This document shows positions 9,889 to 17,309 of a stretch of 17,309 bases of DNA, one piece after another. A program made the position numbers and the translations under genes. A model generated the notes under the pieces. The model did not search any database, was not told where the DNA came from, and saw nothing but the letters and a program-made list of their open reading frames with translations. Each line of letters begins with the position of its first letter. Position 1 is the first letter of the stretch. Source of the stretch: Byssochlamys sp. IMV 00236 (Eukaryota; Ascomycota; Eurotiomycetes; Eurotiales; Thermoascaceae); NCBI GenBank assembly GCA_001931875.2, contig MSJH02000054.1, positions 1-17,309 on the forward strand, in the 5' to 3' direction.

Positions 9889-10619
9889 ATTGGAAAGTGC
9901 ATCCATACTATACCAACGTTGAAGCAGCTACAAGCAGAACTTTCTGCTGCCAAGGCTGAAATAGCTCGACTCCAGCAACAAAACGCCTCTCTCCGTGAGC
10001 GTCTAGCTCAGGTTTCCCCTGCCACTGAACTGCCCGCCGTCAATCTTTCTGCTGTCATCCGTCCTCCTGAGTCACCATGGCAACGTCAACCCTCCCAAAA
10101 ATAGCCTTCCCCTCCAGATTCTGAGCTTCCTCCGTCAAATAAGGTTGCCGGCCGACTGCCACGAAACCTCTTTCAAGCCAAGCTGCTGCTGCTCGTACAT
10201 TTAGTCACCCTTCTGCAAATCAAGATTTTAAATACCTTTATGCTCCTGCCCCTATCAACCAATTACGTAGCCGACTACGACGCCTGCATATCCATAGTAG
10301 CCGTATTCTCGATATACACTATCCGGACCGCCACCTTGTTGCCCTATCTATTCATAATGACTATGAATCTGAGCCCCATTCACCGCTAAATAAGTTTGCA
10401 ATTACCGTTCGCGATGAGTACGATTTCCTGGATCACGCAAATTTGCGTGATCCAGTGCGCTCCAAGTGGAGCCACCAAGACAGGGTCGACTATGCCTTTG
10501 TTACTTTCGCATATCGCCTGATCCGCGCTATTCGTCGTATTAGGGCTCCTGTTCAACGTGCTGTCGCACGCTTCTTTGTTGAGAAAGGCTTTTTTTTTTG
10601 GCACCAAAGCTTTTTCTGA
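9889..10619 (+). pseudogene. Decayed ORF1-like protein of a LINE-type retroelement
   Basis: The frame opens at 9889, with no ATG visible. It encodes a leucine- and alanine-rich coiled coil (LKQLQAELSAAKAEIARLQQ) followed by a Pro-rich linker, with a TAG at 10102-10104. A shift near 10165-10182 moves to the third frame, which then reads without a stop to a TGA at 10617-10619. That part includes KYLYAPAPINQLRSRLRRLH, SSRILDIHYPDRHLVALSIH and PVQRAVARFFVEKG. I recall this ILDIHYPDR...ALSIHNDYE...ARFFVEKG pattern from abundant ORFs in Mucorales retroelements, where a coiled coil precedes it; that link is from memory and unsearched. A T10 run at 10590-10599 disrupts the end. No endonuclease or reverse transcriptase follows, so the copy is truncated and inactive. 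Confidence 0.6.
10428..10455. repeat. Perfect 28-bp palindrome
   Basis: Two 14-base arms, ctggatcacgcaaa and its exact reverse complement, meet with no spacer at 10441/10442. It lies within the decayed retroelement frame, where it encodes LDHANLRDP. Read directly from the sequence. Confidence 0.95.
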
Positions 10620-10840
10620 AATTTCCTATGACAATTGATTCCATCCTGAACTTTTTCGCCAGTACGCTTTTTACCCTTGATCCCAGAAGAGGCTCTTTAG
10701 TCTCCATTACTGACCTTTTGATCTCGTCCGGGAGGTCTTTTATTGCGCTCAACAGGACGTTTAATTACTTGGTTAGACATGAAAATACAAAATATGATTT
10801 GCTATTATCTTCTTTTTATTAAAGATCAGCGAAAGGCGTA

Positions 10841-11224
10841 CACTTGGTGCACTCAAAAATGCACTCAAAAACAGGCCAATGCTACGGCCGCTACTTATGT
10901 TGTCACTATACAACTTTACACTACCAAAGCCTCTGCTTGACCTAAAGCTATCCAGTTCACTCTCTATGATATAAAATATGAATTTACCATAATTACACGT
11001 AAGCTAAGTGGTCCTTGTTGATCAAACTGACAGCATAAAATTAGAACAAATACATCAATAACAACATTTCTTATTTTTCTCTTCTTCTTCTTAAAAAGAA
11101 ACAGTTGAAGATGGTAACCTCGTAAAGTCATGTTTAGCTTTGTTGGGCGGCATCATAGGTAGTGGATAGAGGTAGCGCCCGTAGTATTGACTGTTTTTGA
11201 GTGCATTTTTAAGTGCACCAAGTG
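10841..11224. mobile_element. 384-bp MITE with Tc1/mariner-type ends and TA duplication
   Basis: Imperfect inverted repeats of 54 nt (10841-10894) and 53 nt (11172-11224) both start CACTTGGTGCACT. Within each arm the unit tgcact(c/t)aaaaa occurs twice in tandem, a common plan for mariner transposase binding sites. Only a few substitutions and one indel separate the arms. A TA dinucleotide flanks each end (10839-10840 and 11225-11226), matching the TA target-site duplication of Tc1/mariner elements. The roughly 277-nt interior has no transposase frame, so it is non-autonomous. It sits 23 nt upstream of the ATG of the decayed E-x-Q gene. Confidence 0.85.
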
Positions 11225-11247
11225 TACATCTTAATAAAACGGCTGGT

Positions 11248-12431
11248 ATGACTGATATCTACAGAACTCCAAGTATCTTTTGAAACTTAGCGACTAACAC
11301 ATTATCTTTGTTTCAAGATAAAACTACTCTTAACGCCTTTATACTACCTTCCCAACATCGCCCCGGCACCGATCTGGTGAGTAAATTAATACTACGCCAC
11401 CCTTCTGTCAGAAACATTATTGTCAATGCTGTACTAGGTAGGAACCAGCTACTTGTTCTTTTAAGGTTACATACAACCTAACATAATGTTTTAACAATAC
11501 AGGTTCTGAAGTCTGTTCCCAGTACGCGGATCGATCTACGGAATGGCCTAGTGGACGATGCTCAGATGTGTTATTTGCCTCCATTGAAGTCACCATTTCC
11601 TTGCCTCCTGTTCTAGTCGAAGTCCAAAACACAATTGATCTCAAGCTTATACAAAGAGTCACCGAATACTGCCTTGCAATTAACAAAGAACATGGCACCT
11701 TATCAATTGTTGTTGTCTTCGGTATACATCCCACAAAATCAAGCATAGTCAATGATTTAGTACAAAGCAATCAGATACTATACGCGAAAGAATATCCTTG
11801 CAAATCATGGGCTAAATATTTTACATTCTGTATCCTATCACTATCAGCCATGTTCATGAACAACCACTTAAACCACTAGTTACAGTAGGACATTTTTTAC
11901 ACAAGCAAAAAAGAACTCTGTTGAGCATGGATAGCAAGGAGCATGCTGATGAGATAATATAACTGCTGTATAGTATTGCAAAACAAATATTCGAAAATGA
12001 TGTCACCTTGGAGAAACGAACAATTGACGTTTTTTTGAATGTGTGTGAGCAGACACAAAAGCAGTTTTATAAGATCAAGGAGGCATTAGAAATTGAAAAT
12101 CTGGAAGAGCTAAGAAAACTCACAAGAGAATATACCGAAGACGGCTATATGTATTTGGAGACATGCAAGACAAAGAATCGACACACGTCTTTACCTGAAC
12201 TTCTAAATCTGTCAGAAGAAGCAAAAAAAAGATGAGCCGTCTAAAAATGAATACAATGAAGATCTCTTGCCAACTTCAGATCAGCCAAACACAAAATCGC
12301 CTGATTTTGCTTTTGAGAATTTCAGAAGTAATAAAAAGAAGATGAACTGGAGCGCTTGCTTCAATGCTGGAAGAGCAAAAGGTCTTTTCAAGCCTTATAA
12401 ATACTCTAGCAGTTTAAAAGCTTCTTTTTAA
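11248..12431 (+). pseudogene. Decayed gene with D...E-x-Q (PD-(D/E)XK-like) signature
   Basis: A broken intron-containing gene. Exon 1 (11248-11437) starts MTDIYRTPSIF, meets an in-frame TGA at 11281-11283 and continues NLATNTLSLFQDKTTLNAFI. A 65-nt intron (11438-11502, CTAAC branch-like site, ACAG acceptor) joins in frame to GSEVCSQYADRSTEWPSGRC, SDVLFASIEV and PPVLVEVQNTID, then YCLAINKEHGTLSIVVVFGI. A frameshift near 11855 leads to HEQPLKPLVTVGHFLHKQKR, an in-frame TAA (11960-11962), and a helical segment including VFLNVCEQTQKQFYKIKEAL. A second shift in an A8 run (12223-12230) leads to MNWSACFNAGRAKGLFKPYK and a stop at 12429-12431. The Asp of SDVLF, the Glu and Gln of VLVEVQ, and the helix then strand that follow fit a PD-(D/E)XK nuclease core (inference). 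I recall similar 'SD-L-F...LVEVQ' proteins as multi-copy families in Mucorales, but this is unsearched. Four breaks make this copy non-functional unless some are assembly errors. Confidence 0.6.
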
Positions 12432-12465
12432 AAATAAGCAATAAATAGCAAGTATGTATACATCC

Positions 12466-12497
12466 GACTTAAGCGACACTTTAATTTCTTTTAGTGC
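12466..12497 (-). repeat. Right arm of the 32-bp inverted repeat pair
   Basis: Reads gacttaagcgacac from the left and ends ttttagtgc; it is the reverse complement of 9778-9809 with one mismatch. It starts 34 nt after the stop of the decayed E-x-Q gene. The bases outside (gacatcat) do not clearly repeat those outside the left arm (gaaacatt), so no target duplication is proven. Confidence 0.8.
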
Positions 12498-15335
12498 GAC
12501 ATCATTTTGAGAAATGGTCTATTTTTACACAAGTCATTGGAAGAGTAGGTCATATCATTCATTTTGATTACAATTACCTATGTGAATGTCAGCTAAAAGT
12601 AAAGAAAAATATAAGCGCATGCTGTTTATCTTGGAGGATAGTATCATGGTGATATGATCAATACAGTTACCATGTACTTGTCAGGATTGTCCTGATTTTT
12701 AGTCTAATGTAATATGAATCAAACACCCTTCGTTCTACTGCATTTTAGTACTGACATCGACTTATAGAGTATTCAAAGAGCTTATCATGATTTGTACAGT
12801 ACCTGTCCAAATTATACTGTATCATTCCTAATGGTTTCTGCTGAAAGTCATAAATGAGCATACTCAATTGCAAAACCCATAGATCTGGACGCAGAGTGTG
12901 ACAGTTTTAGCTTTTAATCACTATATGATGTAAAAACTAATATCATTTAGGAATGCTTATTACATCTAACTGTTTGTATTCGGATAATATGACACAAAAA
13001 CCTTTTGAAAAATTAAATATATTTCAGTAAGGACCAGTTATGATTATGGCTAAAATCTCAAGTTATGCAACGCCTTTAACAGTGGGAATGTTAGCGTAGC
13101 TGTAATTACAATTCTCTTATTAAATATGAGAATTTTTTGTAGTTTTAGTATAAATACAGCCGTAAATTTCTGATTGCATATCTATTTCCTTTTATGCTCT
13201 CAATCTTCATGCTTAAAGCTTTACTGAAAAACATAAAAGAATATATTTGAGCAGTATTATTGAATAATCATTGTAAATAATATTGAATCCCTCCTAGCAC
13301 AGCTTTCAAAATGGGAAATTTCGACTGGAAAGTTTGAAGGAAATTTTACTTTGAACAATGTACTATATTCATTAGGGTTTTTTAAAAACTCAAAAGCGTC
13401 TCAAGCTCCTTCTTTTATGATTTTTTTTTTTTGAATAGCTAGTGTTACTGGATGAATTTTTAACTCTTTACTTGTATTCAATCCTTTCAAAAGGGATTGC
13501 CTCTGTGACGAAGAACACTCTTGCTAGTAAGTCATCTTTATATTGCTGTAGCCTGCTATATGCAATAATGTTTATTGCACTTGTGACCAAATCTATACAT
13601 CTTACATATATATTTTCTATAGAAAAACTACACTAGTACTGCTTTTATTATCAAGCATCTTGCTCTTATCCTATTAAATACGTATAGAATGTTATTATAT
13701 CTATAATTTCAATTATTACTCAATGGATTCTCTGTCACTGTAGCACTTCTTTTTGTAAACTTATAACAAATGCTATTTGCGCAATTGTTAGAATTAACAT
13801 TAAGAAGCGTAGCAACAGAGCATTTACTAATACCTAATGGCTCTATTATCCACTCTTTTATTTATCTTCATATTTAAACACACTAGCTATCCATTAGCTG
13901 TAAAAATTACAAATTTTATCCAACGCAGTACAAAGAAGGTCGTGCCATTTAGAGTTAAATTATTGGGACACTCAAGCTTATGATATGCGGCCCAAATTCT
14001 ACATATGCTGTGACCTAAAAGTAAGAATAGATAGGATGAGGGTTACTGTAAGTAATGGGTAAGAGTTGACGCTTTCCCTACAGGCAAAGTAATGACGAGT
14101 ATATCTTAAACCTGTGAAACGTTTAACCGAGCAAACCTATAGGATCCATACCACAAAGTTATCTACACATATAATGAAAATAAAAATATTAGTCATATTT
14201 TTTTTAAATACCACCAAACCACCTATGTATATATACTTTACATATGCCTTGCAAGTACAGTCGTTGTGTCTATACCCAAAAACCAATAATAACAAAAACA
14301 CTTGCAAGCGCGGACTACTTTGTTACATACTTGTATAGGTTACACTTGGACAATAAATTAATGGTTGCATATAATACTTTGCATAAGATCGTGTGCTTTG
14401 TACAGCCTTATGATATATATCTTTTACTAACGTATACTAATACACATATGGAGAATATAATTCTTTTAAAGCCTTCAAAACTGTTCATCTCCTTCAAACG
14501 AATGCTTAGTAATGACATATTCATCTCATTTTGACAACCAAGACTATATTTTTCAATACTATACCATAAAGCGTTATCTTGATTGTATGACAGGTACAAG
14601 AACATGTGCAATAAAAGATTTAATAGTTACCATATCAGCCAAAGGTTGCAATCAATTCCATCATAGCATTATAATTGAACGTGATAGCATAATACCTTAC
14701 AAGTGAGCCAAGGATATTATGATACTAAACTTGCTACCTTTGATCTAAAATATTTTCCACGGCAATGCTTGTAAGTGACTTTAATCAACATGGACACCAA
14801 TTACTTTTCCTACAAATGAGTTGTCAACTTGACCTTACAATGCATTCGCTCAAGTCGTTTTTCTTAATACTACTGATACTTACTGCAATCAATAGTGATC
14901 ATGTCATAATCTATATACATCTGGCCTGGGTCAATAAAACGATAAGATAAAGGCGAATGTAGCATATGTGTATCTGTACAATTGAACTCAAGCTGTATAC
15001 TTAGCTCATGAAATTCATGTATCTTTGTATGCAAGAATACGCTTATCTTTTCTTACAATTATTCTTTATATAGAAATTTCTTTCTTTTTGGACAGTTTAT
15101 GTTCATTATCATCTTGTAAATATCAACTGTGAGTTCTGTAGGACAGCTTGACTTCTCATCATTTTACCATTTATGGATAATTTTTACCTCCTTTGTGCCT
15201 CTACATCTCTCATTCAATTACTTTGTTTAACCTTGAATTAAATAAAGGTACAATTTAGGACAAAATGTCTAAATCGAGTTTATAACCGGTTAAAGTTATT
15301 ATCAGTAATGCTTGAAGCTCTTTACTTCGCGTCGA
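12498..15335. other. Long AT-rich spacer, no supported gene
   Basis: About 2.8 kb with frequent stops in all frames. Open frames of 61-96 codons (for example 13442-13636, 14244-14534 and 14512-14706) have AT-driven composition and match nothing known. A segment at about 13920-14060 stays open for some 45 codons and includes WDTQAYDMRPKFYICCDLK; it may be a fossil of a mobile element, but this is too short to call. T-rich run at about 13422-13432. No tRNA or rRNA signature seen. The right end holds the protease promoter region. Confidence 0.5.
14941..14950 (+). promoter_or_regulatory. Tandem GATA motifs upstream of the protease
   Basis: GATAAGATAA holds two adjacent HGATAR-type cores. Further GATAA cores lie at 15043-15047 and 15299-15303 (reverse) and 15176-15180 (forward), all within 500 nt of the protease ATG. 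Fungal GATA factors (AreA type) induce secreted proteases under nitrogen limitation, so a regulatory role is plausible. In AT-rich DNA single GATAA sites are common; only the tandem pair is noteworthy. Confidence 0.3.
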
Positions 15336-15343
15336 TATAAATA
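15336..15343 (+). promoter_or_regulatory. TATA box of the aspartic protease gene
   Basis: TATAAATA in a locally GC-richer context (gcgtcgatataaataagag), 78 nt upstream of the ATG. It is followed by a pyrimidine-rich leader (cttttttttctctc) typical of strongly expressed fungal genes. Confidence 0.7.
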
Positions 15344-15420
15344 AGAGCGTTCATCCCAAGCTTTTTTTTTCTCTCATCAAAAAACATTTCCTTTCTTTTT
15401 CCAATTCATTCATTCTAGTA

Positions 15421-16713
15421 ATGAAATTCACTCTGATCTCTTCCTGTATCACTCTTGCCTTTGTGGCCCTCGCTGTTGAAGCTGCTCCTGGTGGCAAGAA
15501 AATTAACGTTCCATTGACAAAGAACGAAAATTACAAGCCCAGTGCCAAAAAGTCACTCCAAAAGGCCATTGCCAAGTACACCAAGCACAAGCTCTCCACT
15601 CAATCTCCTGGTGTCTCCCCTGAAAGTGGTGGAGCAGTTCCTGTAACTGACAGTGGTAATGATGTTGAGTACTATGGTATCGTCAAGGTTGGTACTCCTG
15701 GTGTTGAACTCAGACTCGACTTTGACACTGGCTCTTCTGACTTGTGGTTCGGTAAGTTATTGTAAAAGGCGTGTAAGATATCGTGTGTTTAATGTGGAGT
15801 ATAGCTTCAACTCTCTGCAGCGATTGTGGTTCATCTCAAACCCGTTACAATCCTTCCAAGTCTAGCACTTATCAAAAGGATGGCCGTCCTTGGTCCATTC
15901 AATATGGTGATGGCTCTACTTCCAGTGGTATCTTGGGTATTGACACTGTCGAATTGGGTGGCCTCACTATCAAAAAGCAAACCATCGAATTGGCCAAGAC
16001 TGAATCTGATACTTTTGCTAGTGGAGAAATTGATGGTCTCTTGGGTCTCGCCTTTGATTCCATTACGACAGTCCAAGGTGTAAAGACACCTGTTGACAAT
16101 TTGATCAGTCAAGGTCTCATTTCCTCTCCTATCTTTGGTGTCTTCCTCGGAAAGGCTAGCAACGGTGGTGGTGGTGGTAAGAGTTATAAGAAAGAATTCG
16201 TTGTACATGAACTTATTCCGTCTTTATCTAGAATATATCTTTGGTGGATACGACTCATCCAAGATCAAGGGAGAATTGACTACCATCCCCATTGACAACT
16301 CTCAAGGTTTCTGGGGTATCACTGTTGACGGCTCTTCTGTTGGTGGCCAATCTGTCACTGATTCCTTCAGCGCCATCCTTGACACCGGTACCACTCTTTT
16401 GGTCTTCCCTAATGATGTTGCCTCTCAGATTGCTGAAGCATACAATGCTCAAGATAATGGTGATGGTACCTATACCATTGACTGTGATACGTCCAACTTG
16501 CAACCCCTTACCTTCAGCATTGGTGGGGCTGAATTTGAAGTTCCTTCTGATTCCATCATTTTTGAACAAGATGGAGGTAACTGTATTGCTGGTTTCAGTT
16601 ATGGTGATCTCGGAGGCTTGTCTATCTTGGGTGATGTATTCTTGAAGAACAACTATGTTATCTTTAACCAAGAAGTACCCGAAGTCAAAATCGCTCCTTC
16701 CATTAACGCTTAA
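15421..16713 (+). CDS. Secreted aspartic protease, rhizopuspepsin-like (peptidase A1)
   Basis: Three exons: 15421-15751, 15805-16176 and 16232-16713, totalling 1185 nt (394 aa), with introns of 53 and 55 nt. The protein is a secreted pepsin-fold endopeptidase active at acid pH that degrades external protein for nutrition. A signal peptide covers about residues 1-21 (MKFTLISSCITLAFVALAVE). It is followed by a basic propeptide (KKINVPLTKNENYKPSAKKS) to about residue 70; the mature enzyme likely begins near GGAVPVTDSGNDVEYYG. The two catalytic aspartates are Asp102 (FDTGSSDLW) and Asp285 (ILDTGTTLL), and the flap tyrosine lies in WSIQYGDGS. Cys pairs in STLCSDCGSS and in the C-terminal lobe (IDCDTS ... 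GNCIAG) match the two disulphides of rhizopuspepsin. Segments such as KTPVDNLISQGLIS, YIFGGYDSSK and FLKNNYVIFNQ are close to that enzyme. Length is as expected (about 390 aa). All key residues are intact. Confidence 0.97.
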
Positions 16714-16735
16714 GAGCGTCTGACATATTTATTTA

Positions 16736-16741
16736 AATAAA
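16736..16741 (+). terminator. Poly(A) signal of the protease gene
   Basis: AATAAA lies 22 nt after the protease stop in an AT-rich 3' flank (atttatttaaataaact). Position fits polyadenylation. Confidence 0.5.
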
Positions 16742-17110
16742 CTATTTTTATCTCTAGTAAAATCATAAAGGGAACTCTAGAAAAGTCTTTTTTTTCATTT
16801 TCATTTGTTATCAATTCATCTGTTCATGGATTTATTCAGACCTATTCGCCATGCCTCTAAGTAACAAGGTAATGGTCGACCGAGGCATGTGTCGTCATCT
16901 CCCCAACAGCGAATGCGTCGGAGGCTGATCGTTTAATAGCCGATGGAAAGGTTCATCATTATTTCCATGAAATGGAAGGATCGGAGTTGCATAGAATGAA
17001 TGAAAAGAGTCCTTTTCAAATAGAGAAGAACTCAGGTTAAGTTATGGGCCTTACAATAAAACATTTATCATTGTCCGAGAAATTCTGTCTTTTTTTTTTT
17101 TTATCTAATA
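16742..17110. other. Spacer between protease and DUS2, with an unassigned open segment
   Basis: Contains an inverted pair catgcctc (16850-16857) / gaggcatg (16882-16889) that could form a hairpin. An open plus frame at about 16876-17041 is less AT-rich than its flanks and includes ASEADRLIADGKVHHYFHEM. It has no upstream start in frame, and no splice join restores one. The opposite strand is also open there, so neither reading is secure. A T-rich run at 17090-17101 precedes the DUS2 start. Confidence 0.4.
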
Positions 17111-17309
17111 ATGACCAACACTCATCCAGACATTGATTATGCAAACAAAGTTATTCTTGCACCGATGGTAATTATTTAGACAGTAAATTAATAAACAACA
17201 ACAATAATGAACAAGAATAACTTATTGATTTAAGGTACGAATCGGTACTTTGCCCATGCGTCTATTGGCACTTGAATATGGAGCAGGTAACCAAAAAAAA
17301 AAAAAAAAA
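17111..17309 (+). CDS. DUS2: tRNA-dihydrouridine synthase 2, N-terminal part (truncated by window end)
   Basis: Exon 1 (17111-17167) encodes MTNTHPDIDYANKVILAPM. A 67-nt intron (17168-17234, ending tttaag) is followed by exon 2 (17235-17286), VRIGTLPMRLLALEYGA; its donor GTAACC begins an intron that runs past the end. The joined NKVILAPMVRIGTLPMRLLA followed by LEYGA is the start of the FMN-binding TIM barrel of DUS2 (yeast SMM1), which reduces uridine 20 in the D-loop of cytosolic tRNAs using NADPH. The APMVR..TLP.R motif contacts FMN and distinguishes DUS2 from DUS1 and DUS3. About 36 residues of an expected 350-500 are visible; the catalytic cysteine lies beyond the window. The sequence ends in an A17 run inside the intron. 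Confidence 0.88.

Noticed and set aside
10386..10752. Minus-strand frames opposite the retroelement remnant.
   Set aside because: The plus-strand frame carries the recognisable family segments; the minus frames are shadows.
13442..14950. Series of 61-96 codon open frames in the AT-rich spacer.
   Set aside because: They are rich in Ile, Tyr, Lys and Asn as expected from base composition and overlap each other on both strands. None shows a domain, signal peptide pattern or splice-linked partner.
15831..16671. Minus-strand open frames of 125 and 138 codons opposite the aspartic protease.
   Set aside because: They arise from the codon bias of the protease exons; the plus strand has catalytic motifs and splice sites that fully explain the region.

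Overview
This window reads as nuclear DNA of a filamentous fungus, most likely an early-diverging mould of the Mucoromycota (Rhizopus/Mucor type). Four points support this. Introns are short (about 49-69 nt) with GTAAGT-like donors. Gene-free stretches are very AT-rich. The secreted aspartic protease follows rhizopuspepsin closely. The transposon remnants are of kinds I associate with Mucorales. The last bases are an A homopolymer inside an intron, so the sequence stops within a gene.

Layout. (1) 1-1080: possible 3' tip of an unidentified gene, then a minus-strand fragment of a PIF1-type helicase, probably from a Helitron. (2) 1129-4099, minus: a complete six-exon CSC1/OSCA-like (DUF221) channel gene, 895 aa. 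(3) 4100-6023: AT-rich spacer with an (AT)20 microsatellite. (4) 6024-7121, minus: three-exon transaldolase (322 aa). (5) 7621-8469, minus: four-exon glutathione S-transferase-like gene (229 aa). (6) 8619-12500: a repeat graveyard. It holds an orphan coding-like exon, a possible solo LTR, a decayed LINE-type ORF1 copy with a perfect 28-bp palindrome, a 384-bp Tc1/mariner-type MITE with TA target duplication, and a decayed intron-containing gene with a D...E-x-Q signature (PD-(D/E)XK-like). A 32-bp inverted repeat pair (31/32 identical) 2.7 kb apart brackets most of this. (7) 12498-15330: long AT-rich spacer with no supported gene. (8) 15421-16713, plus: three-exon secreted aspartic protease (394 aa). 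(9) 17111-end, plus: 5' part of tRNA-dihydrouridine synthase DUS2.

I reconstructed all exon joins by hand from splice consensus, reading frame and family similarity. The four complete genes each sum to a multiple of three. The host genes are independent housekeeping or secretory functions and show no operon-like or cluster relation. The most unusual part is the nested mobile-element block at 9.7-12.5 kb, especially the degenerate E-x-Q gene lying just inside one of the two inverted repeats.
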